Shown one piece after another: positions 1 to 4,744 of a stretch of DNA of 6,713 nucleotides; the stretch's first letter is position 1; the number at the start of each line of letters is the position of its first letter. The notes beneath the pieces were generated by a model that saw only the letters and a list, made by a program, of their open reading frames with translations, was not told where the DNA came from and did not search any database. Made by a program: the position numbers and the translations under genes. Source of the stretch: Thermoplasmata archaeon (GTDB taxonomy: Archaea; Thermoplasmatota; Thermoplasmata; Thermoplasmatales; Thermoplasmataceae); the NCBI GenBank assembly GCA_021802165.1, contig JAKAAU010000086.1, positions 1 to 6,713 on the forward strand, read 5' to 3'.

Positions 1-114
1 CCATTGTTCATCATTGTGCCCATTAATTTGTCCTTCAGCATCTTCTGGAAATCCTCGTCAGATATGCTGTTTATATAAATGGGTTAAAGACTCTTTTACT
101 TCAACTGAAACCAT
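1..114 (-). pseudogene. N-terminal piece of an unrecognised leftward gene, apparently frameshifted, running off the left edge
   Basis: A TATA box at 135-142 lies about 25 bases upstream of an ATG whose first base is 114, an excellent leaderless start. That frame reads MVSVEVKESLTHLYKQHI and stops at a TGA at 58-60. Immediately after, a shifted frame reads ISDEDFQKMLKDKLMGTMMNN with no stop to the edge. The two pieces read like one continuous charged, helical N-terminus, so a one-base insertion or two-base deletion near 60-70 is the simplest explanation, either a real frameshift or a sequencing error. Alternatively the second frame is its own gene starting at ATG 41; a TATA-like stretch at 71-78 lies about 34 bases upstream and a GAGGA motif lies between them. 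I do not recognise the protein, and the visible part is too short to assign a fold. Confidence 0.4.
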
Positions 115-134
115 GAGTAAATATCTATAAACAG

Positions 135-142
135 TATATAAA
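135..142 (-). promoter_or_regulatory. TATA box of the left-edge gene
   Basis: The minus strand reads TCCGGAAATTTATATACTG here: a purine-rich BRE-like stretch (GGAAA) followed by a strong TATA element. Its centre is about 25 bases from the ATG at 114, the spacing expected for a leaderless archaeal transcript. Confidence 0.6.
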
Positions 143-172
143 TTTCCGGACATAAAAAAACAGCATGACTAC

Positions 173-346
173 TTATTCTATTCCAAGGGTTTTATAAATT
201 ATCTGCCTTATCTTATCATCCATGTCCAGCTCTTTGATTTTTTCTTTATCTTTAGAGGTTAAGTAAAAACGCTTTATAACTGCATAGGCAGCTGCATAAT
301 CAGTGTTTAGGTAGCCTTTGTATTTGATGAAATTTAAAGATGCCAT
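173..346 (-). CDS. Small uncharacterised protein, 57 aa
   Basis: An ATG at 346 opens a 57-codon frame ending in TAA at 173-175. The protein starts MASLNFIKYKGYLNTDYAAA, has a Tyr/Ala/Lys-rich first half, then a charged, probably helical stretch (residues ~31-50, with KDKEKIKELDMDDKIRQII) and ends YKTLGIE. No signal peptide, membrane segment or cysteine motif is visible. A TATA-like stretch at 366-374 (CATATAATA on the minus strand) lies about 24 bases upstream, which fits leaderless expression. Codon choice is like that of the other genes. It is divergent from hicB (90 bases between starts) and upstream of the broken left-edge gene. I do not recognise a family; it could also be the C-terminal remnant of a longer gene, although the frame upstream closes at a TGA about 40 bases before the ATG. 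Confidence 0.5.
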   Translation of the reverse strand: MASLNFIKYKGYLNTDYAAAYAVIKRFYLTSKDKEKIKELDMDDKIRQIIYKTLGIE

Positions 347-400
347 GGAAATACATCTGAAAATATTATATGAATTTTTACAGGATCAGAGGAAAGTCAA

Positions 401-410
401 AAATTAAATA
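401..410 (+). promoter_or_regulatory. Probable TATA box for hicBA
   Basis: AAATTAAATA lies with its centre about 30 bases upstream of the hicB ATG at 436, preceded by a purine-rich GGAAAG (391-396) that could act as BRE. There is no Shine-Dalgarno motif before hicB, so the mRNA is probably leaderless. TTATATAG at 421-428 is a second TATA-like stretch but is too close to the start. Confidence 0.4.
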
Positions 411-435
411 GTCTTATCGGTTATATAGTAAATAT

Positions 436-645
436 ATGAAATATACTGTTATAATAACAAAAGATGAAGATGGGTATTATGTTGTAAATGTCCCTGCACT
501 TCCCGGGTGCTTTACCCAGGGAAAAACCAAAAAAGAGGCACTGGAAAATATCAAAGAGGCTATTTCAGCATATATTGAATCATTGAAAAAGCACAATGAA
601 AAAATACCCAGGGATAACGCAGAGGAAATAACAGTAAATGTCTAA
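436..645 (+). CDS. hicB: HicB-family antitoxin, 69 aa
   Basis: This is a short HicB antitoxin (UPF0150 fold) of the HicAB toxin-antitoxin family. It begins MKYTVIITKDEDGYYVVNVP and carries the family's hallmark run of a beta strand, 'D-E-D-G-Y-Y-V', then 'PALPGCFTQGKTKKEALENIKEAI' at about residues 20-43, and a final helix. It is the short form: residues after ~50 are a charged tail, with no room for the C-terminal ribbon-helix-helix or HTH DNA-binding domain of longer HicB proteins. In the family HicB binds and neutralises the HicA mRNA-cleaving toxin. Its last codons overlap the hicA ATG (638) by 8 bases, so the two genes would be translationally coupled. The reading frame is intact, in contrast to its partner. 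No SD is visible; the start is inferred to be leaderless. Confidence 0.85.
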   Translation: MKYTVIITKDEDGYYVVNVPALPGCFTQGKTKKEALENIKEAISAYIESLKKHNEKIPRDNAEEITVNV

Positions 646-859
646 GCTTCCTGTATTATCAGGTCATGATGTTATAAAGGCACTGGCTAAAATAGGTTGT
701 ACATTTGACCATCAAACCGGAAGCCATGTAATGCTGATCAATTAAAACCATAAGAGAATAACCGTACCGTTGCATGATGAAGTTGGTAAAGGACTATTAA
801 AGGCTATATTGAAACAGGCGGATCTATCGCTGGATGAATTCTTAAAACTTTGCAAGTAA
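638..859 (+). pseudogene. hicA: HicA-family mRNA interferase toxin, interrupted by one in-frame stop
   Basis: The frame starts at ATG 638, overlapping the end of hicB. It reads MSKLPVLSGHDVIKALAKIG then CTFDHQTGSHVMLIN, meets TAA at 743-745, and continues in the same frame as NHKRITVPLHDEVGKGLLKA followed by ILKQADLSLDEFLKLCK, ending in TAA at 857-859. Apart from the stop the 73-codon frame is a full-length HicA: a double-stranded-RNA-binding-like fold with the catalytic His in G-S-H-V (His30), the 'TVPLH' strand and the usual C-terminal helix 'LLKAILKQADLSLDEFLKL'. There are no insertions or deletions. A single C-to-T change in a CAA (Gln) codon would explain the TAA. The 35-residue product lacks half the fold and should be inactive. 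Re-initiation after the stop is unlikely because no ATG follows in frame. Readthrough cannot be excluded from sequence alone. Confidence 0.85.
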
Positions 860-986
860 ATTAACAGACCTATTTTAAAGTGTTATATAGACTCTCTGGT
901 TCAAAGAAAAATATCGTAATTTTTATTTAGAAATATGGTTCCTGGATGCTTTCATCGGCAAAAGCCAGAGAAATTTTTTTTATCCA

Positions 987-1250
987 TTATTTCAACACCA
1001 AATTGCTGTTACTATATTTTTTAACGAGATCGGGATTCCAGATCCATATTATTTTTCCATCCTTTACTGTTATTTTCCCGGATTCCTCAAGGTAGGAAAT
1101 AATAATATTGAATGTCTGGTACATTATTTTCTTGTCAAGGGATAGCCATAGTTGCCTTTTTGATGTCCATTCTTCCTGGCTTTTTATTTTATTTTCCACC
1201 ATAATTACGGTATCCAGCCTTGGGTAATGGATAATAGAATTTCTGTTCAT
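987..1250 (-). CDS. Small winged-helix-like archaeal protein, 87 aa
   Basis: This looks like a member of a widespread, usually unnamed archaeal family of about 85-90 residues that opens with 'N-S-I-I-H-Y-P-R-L-D-T-V-I-M-V-E'. The visible layout fits a winged helix: helix 1 at residues ~11-24, helix 2 around 'TSKRQLWLSL' (~29-38), a recognition-type helix 'KIMYQTFNIIISYLEESGKI' (~41-60), then a beta-hairpin wing 'TVKDGKIIWIW' (~61-71) and a short basic tail. It is probably DNA- or RNA-binding, but target and role are unknown; the family match is from memory. Upstream there is only very AT-rich DNA, with TATA-like stretches at about 1272-1282 that would suit leaderless expression; no SD is seen. 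The gene stands alone between the hicBA locus and the AT-rich desert, so context gives no function. Confidence 0.75.
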   Translation of the reverse strand: MNRNSIIHYPRLDTVIMVENKIKSQEEWTSKRQLWLSLDKKIMYQTFNIIISYLEESGKITVKDGKIIWIWNPDLVKKYSNSNLVLK

Positions 1251-1562
1251 AATATTATATAATAATATATAAGATATAAATTTATATAATTAAATATGGG
1301 CCATAACACTGAATTCATATTTATATAATAATAGAAAGCAGCAGCCACTTTACATTTTCAGTAAAATATCATTGATTCTACTCTGCTTCTATTAGTCTAA
1401 CATGGATGTAATATTACCTTCTCGGTGCTTTGGTTCCATAAACTGGAAAATATTTGATTCCGATCTATTGAGGGGTAAGGGGAGTATGGCCTGTTTCATG
1501 TATAATAAATTTTAATGCCGGATAAGGAAAACTCAATATTGTAATCGGTTTTACAGTGTTCC
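1251..1562. other. AT-rich gene-poor stretch
   Basis: No convincing gene is visible on either strand. The first 85 bases are almost pure A/T and contain the direct repeat TTATATAATAATA at 1255-1267 and 1321-1333; part of this must be the promoter of the leftward winged-helix gene. Bases 1402-1515 hold a 37-codon rightward frame (MDVILPSRCF...) overlapped by a 35-codon leftward frame, neither with a promoter or recognisable product. A G-rich patch (GAGGGGTAAGGGGAG, from about 1470) stands out from the background. The stretch looks like decayed or regulatory DNA. Confidence 0.5.
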
Positions 1563-1757
1563 ATGGTAAATGAAAAAATAGATATCCTATTGAATTTTAC
1601 ATCCGGTCCGGTGCATGAGGAAGACAATATAAGCATAAATTTGGGCGTTCTAACTGATGGTCAGTTCACTTCCATAGTTTATTCCTTAATTTATTCCGGG
1701 CAGAGTATAAGATCCGGGGTAGATTGGAAATGGCACATACCCAGAAACCTAATATAA
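1563..1757 (+). CDS. Doubtful small ORF, 64 aa, possibly a gene remnant
   Basis: An ATG at 1563 opens a 64-codon frame (MVNEKIDILLNFTSGPVHEE...) ending IPRNLI. The composition is protein-like, with a hydrophobic beta-type stretch around residues 23-45 and a Trp-rich 'VDWKWHIP' near the end, but I recognise no family and see no signal peptide. There is no Shine-Dalgarno motif and no strong TATA box 20-35 bases upstream. An in-frame TAA about 20 bases upstream closes the frame. It lies in the gene-poor AT-rich tract, so it may be a fragment of a larger lost gene or a chance ORF. Confidence 0.25.
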   Translation: MVNEKIDILLNFTSGPVHEEDNISINLGVLTDGQFTSIVYSLIYSGQSIRSGVDWKWHIPRNLI

Positions 1758-1841
1758 TTTCCAGTTACAGAATTAATCTGTGATCCAAAACATAGAGTTA
1801 TAATATTTTAATTCAATTATACGTTAAAAATTATATAATGT

Positions 1842-1862
1842 TATTTTTATATTATAAAAATA
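1842..1862. repeat. Perfect 10-bp inverted repeat with one central base
   Basis: TATTTTTATA, one T, then TATAAAAATA. It could form a hairpin whose arms carry T5/A5 tracts. It lies about 70 bases beyond the 3' end of tRNA-Leu and 85 bases after the doubtful ORF at 1563, so a role in transcription termination is possible. Being all A/T, it may also be chance. Confidence 0.4.
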
Positions 1863-1883
1863 GTATTGTGTGTATTAGCAAAT

Positions 1884-1891
1884 AAAAAAAA
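1884..1891 (-). terminator. T8 tract downstream of tRNA-Leu
   Basis: On the minus strand eight consecutive T residues occur about 43 bases past the tRNA 3' end. Archaeal RNA polymerase terminates at such T-runs without needing a hairpin, so this is the best candidate end for the tRNA transcript. Confidence 0.45.
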
Positions 1892-1933
1892 TTCTTATCC
1901 CTTACTGATTAACACATTGAACCTTTATAGTAA

Positions 1934-2018
1934 TGCGGAGGGTCGGATTTGAACCGGCGAACCCCTTTGGGAACAGATTTTGAGTCTGTCACCTTTAGCC
2001 TGACTCGGTAACCTCCGC
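1934..2018 (-). tRNA. tRNA-Leu (anticodon CAA)
   Basis: Read on the minus strand, the acceptor stem GCGGAGG pairs perfectly with CCTCCGC, followed by the discriminator A. The D-arm stem is ACC/GGT with the GG of the D-loop. The anticodon stem ACAGA/TCTGT encloses the loop CTCAAAA, giving anticodon CAA for the Leu codon UUG. The long variable arm (TCCCAAAGGGGTTC, with a CCC/GGG stem) is the class II feature expected of tRNA-Leu. The T-loop is TTCAAAT between GCCGG and CCGAC. No intron is present and CCA is not encoded. One oddity is a C-A mismatch at the second base pair of the T-stem. It is encoded alone, with the winged-helix gene and desert downstream and the pcc1-like gene divergent upstream. 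Confidence 0.95.
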
Positions 2019-2025
2019 TTTTAAA

Positions 2026-2049
2026 TGTATAACATTTACACGTTATACA
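2026..2049 (-). promoter_or_regulatory. tRNA-Leu promoter region with an 8-bp inverted repeat
   Basis: On the minus strand TGTATAAC lies 24-31 bases before the tRNA's first base, the right place for a TATA box. It forms one arm of a perfect inverted repeat TGTATAAC-N8-GTTATACA whose other arm ends 8 bases before the tRNA. The TATA assignment rests on spacing; the match to a consensus TATA is moderate. Confidence 0.45.
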
Positions 2050-2171
2050 AAGCTCTTTTATTATTTATAGAACTTATAAATTCAGTATTGCAGGACTGCA
2101 TAAAAATTTTAGCATTATAATTTTTATTACAGCAGAAAACCTCTATCTGCATAAACAGGAATCATAAATCT

Positions 2172-2179
2172 CATTATAT
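2172..2179 (+). promoter_or_regulatory. TATA box of the pcc1-like gene
   Basis: CATTATAT has its centre about 22 bases upstream of the ATG at 2198, and no SD motif precedes the start. This fits a leaderless mRNA. A second TATA-like stretch at 2183-2190 is too close to the start. Confidence 0.45.
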
Positions 2180-2197
2180 CCAATATTATATCCAGTT

Positions 2198-2404
2198 ATG
2201 GAAATATGCATAACAATAGACGAAGACCATTGTAAGGAACTTTACAATTCACTAATACAGGATAATAACCAGGATATTATCATGGAATGCAATGACAATA
2301 AAATATTTATTATGATAAAAAATGCTAAAATTACATCTATATATAACCTCATTGATGATATTATAAGAGATTATGAAACATTTAAAAAAATAGAGGAACT
2401 ATAA
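2198..2404 (+). CDS. Pcc1-like KEOPS complex subunit, 68 aa
   Basis: Size and layout fit archaeal Pcc1, the small dimerising subunit of KEOPS, which makes the t6A modification at position 37 of ANN-decoding tRNAs. An N-terminal strand (EICITID, residues 2-8) leads into a helix with 'ELYNSLIQDN' (~14-23; the family typically has a 'Y-x-S-L-x-x-D-N' pattern). Next come two strands ('DIIMECNDNKIFIMIKNAKI', ~26-45) and a long C-terminal helix 'SIYNLIDDIIRDYETFKKIEEL', corresponding to the family's 'S-L-R-A-x-x-N-x-x-L-R-W-I' helix. The match is by pattern and memory and sequence similarity is weak, so the assignment is tentative. The gene is rightward and converges on tfb1: its stop codon and that of tfb1 are two bases apart. 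No other KEOPS gene (Kae1, Bud32, Cgi121) is in the window. Confidence 0.55.
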   Translation: MEICITIDEDHCKELYNSLIQDNNQDIIMECNDNKIFIMIKNAKITSIYNLIDDIIRDYETFKKIEEL

Positions 2405-2406
2405 TT

Positions 2407-3342
2407 TTATTCCTCGATGGTAAGATTGAGTTTCTCAGTTAATTCCTTGTATCTGTTCCTTATAGTTACTTCAGTTACTCCTGCTACCTCTGCAATTGCT
2501 CTCTGAGTTCTTCTCTCACCAGTTATCAATGAAGCTATGTAGATTGCAGCCGCAGCCACCCCAGTTGGGCCTTTTCCGGATGTAAGGTCGTTATCAATTG
2601 CCATTTTTAATATTTCCTCGGCCCTCTTTCTGGCCTCCATTGAAAGTCTCAACTTTGAACAGAATCTGTTGACATAGTCATCAGGTTTCGATGGAAGTAT
2701 ATTTAATTTCAGGTATCTCGCCATTATTCTGTATGTTCTTCCAATCTCTTTCTTTTTTACCCTTGTTACAGATGCAATTTCATCCAGTGTTCTTGGGACA
2801 TTTGTGATCCTGCATGCTGCATATATTGACCCGGCAACAACACCTTCAATGGATCTTCCTCTTATCATATTTTGTTTTACTGCCTTTCTGTATATGACTG
2901 CAGATGTTTCTCTTACATCATTAGGTATACTCAGATTGGATGCCATTCTTTCAAGTTCTTGCAGTGCCTGTGAAAGATTACGCTCAGCTGCATTGGAAAC
3001 CTTAATTCTCTTTTGCCATTTTCTGAGCCTGTAAAGCTGTGCCCTGTTTCTGGTAGGAATGGATTTACCGTACGAGTCTTTGTTTTTCCATGATATATCT
3101 GTAGACAAACCCTTGTCATGTATTGTATATGTCATGGGAGAACCTGTTCTTGCTCTGCTTTCACTCTGTTCAGAATCAAAAGCTCTCCATTCAGGTCCCT
3201 CATCAATATAACTGTCATCAATAACTAAACCGCAGTTTGAGCATACAAGTTCTCCACGCTCATAATCTCTTACGAGCTGAGAGGAACCACATTCCGGGCA
3301 TTTATCTATTTCATAAATATTTTTTTTCTTTTCGTTTGCCAT
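2407..3342 (-). CDS. tfb: Transcription initiation factor B (TFB), copy 1, 311 aa
   Basis: TFB, the archaeal TFIIB homologue, binds TBP and the BRE upstream of TATA and recruits RNA polymerase. From the chosen ATG the order is: zinc ribbon with C15-x2-C18 and C34-x2-C37; the B-reader/linker region with '[11 protein letters not shown]...RARTGSP' (~49-69); two cyclin folds (~105-200 and ~205-300), the first containing 'SNAAERNL' and '[11 protein letters not shown]', the second '[16 protein letters not shown]'; and a C-terminal BRE-reading helix-turn-helix '[14 protein letters not shown]'. All hallmarks are intact. A GTG at 3351 is possible, but a GGTGAT Shine-Dalgarno at 3347-3352 lies four bases before ATG 3342, so that start is preferred. 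It follows the gar1-like gene immediately and is probably cotranscribed and translationally coupled. A paralog lies divergently at 3783. Confidence 0.95.
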   Translation of the reverse strand: MANEKKKNIYEIDKCPECGSSQLVRDYERGELVCSNCGLVIDDSYIDEGPEWRAFDSEQSESRARTGSPMTYTIHDKGLSTDISWKNKDSYGKSIPTRNRAQLYRLRKWQKRIKVSNAAERNLSQALQELERMASNLSIPNDVRETSAVIYRKAVKQNMIRGRSIEGVVAGSIYAACRITNVPRTLDEIASVTRVKKKEIGRTYRIMARYLKLNILPSKPDDYVNRFCSKLRLSMEARKRAEEILKMAIDNDLTSGKGPTGVAAAAIYIASLITGERRTQRAIAEVAGVTEVTIRNRYKELTEKLNLTIEE

Positions 3343-3346
3343 ATTT

Positions 3347-3352
3347 ATCACC
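3347..3352 (-). promoter_or_regulatory. Shine-Dalgarno site that sets the tfb1 start
   Basis: GGTGAT on the minus strand is a perfect complement to the ATCACC of the archaeal 16S rRNA 3' end. It ends one base after the gar1-like stop codon and four bases before ATG 3342. It also contains the alternative GTG start at 3351, which is therefore better read as part of the ribosome binding site. Confidence 0.75.
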
Positions 3353-3565
3353 TTAACATTTTACATATATTTTCTGGATATCACTATCTTTCCCGGATAT
3401 GTATGCAAGTGCATACGGATCTTTAACAGGTCCCAGTATTTTTGTAATTTTTCCAATAACTGCGTCATGTTCATTAACAAGTTTGTTATGAAGCTCGATG
3501 CAATTATCGGCCTTCAATAATATCTCATTATTGAAAGTATGAATTATTGTGCACTCACTTTTCAT
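3353..3565 (-). CDS. Gar1-like H/ACA ribonucleoprotein subunit, 70 aa
   Basis: Gar1 is part of the H/ACA RNP (with Cbf5, Nop10 and L7Ae) that guides pseudouridylation of rRNA. The key evidence is '[21 protein letters not shown]' at about residues 36-56, matching the Gar1 pattern of 'G-K-V-x-D-x-F-G-P-V-x-x-P-Y'. The rest is a small beta-barrel-like sequence, and the total length is close to that of short archaeal Gar1 proteins. Archaeal Gar1 genes are often directly upstream of a tfb gene, and that is the arrangement here: the stop at 3353-3355 abuts the tfb1 ribosome binding site. A TTG at 3583 would add six residues, but the TATA box at 3590-3596 lies about 28 bases upstream of ATG 3565, which makes a leaderless start at MKSECTIIH more likely. 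Confidence 0.8.
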   Translation of the reverse strand: MKSECTIIHTFNNEILLKADNCIELHNKLVNEHDAVIGKITKILGPVKDPYALAYISGKDSDIQKIYVKC

Positions 3566-3589
3566 ATCAATAAGTAAATACAATAAGAG

Positions 3590-3596
3590 TATATAA
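3590..3596 (-). promoter_or_regulatory. TATA box of the gar1-tfb1 operon
   Basis: The minus strand reads GGAAAACTTATATACTC: a BRE-like GGAAAA followed by a strong TATA element centred about 28 bases before ATG 3565. There is no SD for the gar1-like gene, so the transcript is probably leaderless and this box decides between the TTG and ATG starts. Confidence 0.6.
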
Positions 3597-3671
3597 GTTT
3601 TCCGTAATATTATTAAAAGTACCTGTTATCATATTAAAATATTCGTGCATAAACATGTATATTCAATGTTT

Positions 3672-3711
3672 TGCTTAAGTGTTATACAATTTATTGATAA
3701 ATTTTTAAGCA
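3672..3711. repeat. Nested inverted repeat in the gar1-tfb1/tfb2 spacer
   Basis: Outer arms TGCTTAA (3672-3678) and TTAAGCA (3705-3711) are exact inverse complements. Between them AATTTA-TTGA-TAAATT (3688-3703) is a second perfect stem with a four-base loop. The two stems are separated by nine bases on the left and one on the right, so a folded form would have a bulge. It lies just upstream of the likely tfb2 TATA box and about 105 bases from the gar1 TATA box, so it could be a regulator site. Confidence 0.45.
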
Positions 3712-3726
3712 TCTTTTTAGCTCGTA

Positions 3727-3734
3727 AATATAAT
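3727..3734 (+). promoter_or_regulatory. Candidate TATA box of tfb2
   Basis: AATATAAT would place transcription start near 3756, leaving a leader of about 27 bases that contains the SD at 3773-3777. TTTAATAT near 3763-3770 is closer to the start and would remove the SD from the mRNA, so it is less likely. Confidence 0.4.
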
Positions 3735-3772
3735 AAAACTTTAATACTTGTGGTAATATCTATTTAATATTT

Positions 3773-3777
3773 GGGTG
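3773..3777 (+). promoter_or_regulatory. Shine-Dalgarno site that sets the tfb2 start
   Basis: GGGTG lies five bases before ATG 3783. An alternative in-frame TTG at 3771 overlaps it and would have no SD of its own, so the ATG is preferred. Confidence 0.55.
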
Positions 3778-3782
3778 TATTT

Positions 3783-4700
3783 ATGGAAACAGATGAAATA
3801 AAAAAATGTCCAGAATGTCACTCTACTCATTTGGTTAAAGATTATGATAGAGGAGAATTAACATGTTTCGACTGTGGCATCGTTATTGAAGATTCTTTAA
3901 TAGATCAGGGACCAGAGTGGCGTTCATTTGATTCAGAGCAGGATGAAAAAAGAGCAAGAACCGGTTCGCCTATGAGTTTTTTAAGCCATGATAAGGGGCT
4001 TGCAACTGAAATATCATGGGCGAATAAGGATTATTATGGCAAACGCATACCCCATAAAAATAGATCACAGATATACAGAGTAAGAAAATGGCATCAACGA
4101 ATAAGGGTAAGCAATGCCGCAGAGAGAAATCTGGCAATGGCATTACAGGTATTAAATGAAGATGGAGCTAAACTGGGCATTCCTAAGGATATCAAGGAAA
4201 ATGCGGCACTTATATATAGAAAGGCTGTGGAAAAAAACCTTATCAGGGGTAGAAGCATAGAGAGTATAGTTTGCGCAGCTATTTATGCCTCATGCAGAAT
4301 GATTAATTTACCCCGTACCCTTGATGAAATTTCACGTGTTTCAGACGTTAATAAAAAAAAGGTTGGAAAAGCATACAGGCATCTTGCCAAAGAGCTCTCA
4401 CTCAATATAAAACCCACAACACCATACTCTTATATAGCGCAGTTCTGCAACAAGCTTGAACTGGATAAGCAGGTAATTATGGATAGTGAACATATAATAA
4501 GACTTGCGGGTGAATACGGGATATCCACTGGAAAAGGACCTACAGGCATTGCAGCCGCAGCAATTTATATAGCTGCAATGAAAAACGGGAAGGCAAGAAC
4601 TCAAAAAGACGTTGCAAGAGTATCTGGTGTCACAGAAGTAACTATAAGAAATAGATATAAAGAAATAAGTAAAAAACTAGGTATAGACGACTCAAATTAG
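3783..4700 (+). CDS. tfb: Transcription initiation factor B (TFB), copy 2, 305 aa
   Basis: A second complete TFB. From ATG 3783 it has a zinc ribbon with C9-x2-C12 and C28-x2-C31, the 'GPEWRSFDSEQ...RARTGSP' B-reader/linker, two cyclin repeats ('SNAAERNL', 'RGRSIESIV'; '[17 protein letters not shown]') and the C-terminal '[13 protein letters not shown]' helix-turn-helix at about residues 280-295. The BRE-reading helix is the same as in copy 1, so both should read the same BRE. They differ mainly in the linker between helices of cyclin repeat 1 ('ALQVLNEDGAKLGIP' against '[15 protein letters not shown]'), in cyclin repeat 2 and at the C-terminus. The zinc ribbon has His in place of the Gly that follows the second Cys. 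It is transcribed away from the gar1-tfb1 operon and converges on trmI. It may be an alternative or condition-specific TFB; that is inference. Confidence 0.95.
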   Translation: METDEIKKCPECHSTHLVKDYDRGELTCFDCGIVIEDSLIDQGPEWRSFDSEQDEKRARTGSPMSFLSHDKGLATEISWANKDYYGKRIPHKNRSQIYRVRKWHQRIRVSNAAERNLAMALQVLNEDGAKLGIPKDIKENAALIYRKAVEKNLIRGRSIESIVCAAIYASCRMINLPRTLDEISRVSDVNKKKVGKAYRHLAKELSLNIKPTTPYSYIAQFCNKLELDKQVIMDSEHIIRLAGEYGISTGKGPTGIAAAAIYIAAMKNGKARTQKDVARVSGVTEVTIRNRYKEISKKLGIDDSN

Positions 4701-4717
4701 CTTTCCCAAGTCTGTCC

Positions 4718-4744
4718 TTTTTAAGATATATTTTAAAATAAAAA
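4718..4744. terminator. Bidirectional T-run terminators between tfb2 and trmI
   Basis: The 44-base gap between converging stop codons has a T5 run on the plus strand (4718-4722, for tfb2) and a T5 run on the minus strand (4740-4744, for trmI), flanking the palindrome TATTTTAAAATA (4729-4740). T-runs are the usual archaeal intrinsic terminators. Confidence 0.45.

Noticed and set aside
929..986. In-frame continuation past the stop of the winged-helix gene (WIKKISLAFADESIQEPYF)
   Set aside because: The family normally ends about where the TAA at 987-989 lies, and the extension has no start or recognisable similarity, so readthrough or a broken C-terminus is not supported.
1402..1515. Rightward 37-codon frame, and a leftward 35-codon frame across the same bases
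   Set aside because: No promoter, no SD and no recognisable product on either strand; kept only as part of the gene-poor tract.
2804..3034. Open frame of 76 codons on the plus strand opposite tfb1
   Set aside because: It lies wholly antisense to the strongly conserved tfb1 coding sequence and has no promoter or SD; a shadow frame.
2042..3689. Shared 9-mer GTTATACAA at 2042-2050 (tRNA-Leu upstream) and 3681-3689 (tfb2 upstream)
   Set aside because: A single AT-rich 9-mer pair in 6.7 kb is not significant, and the sites have different positions relative to their TATA boxes.
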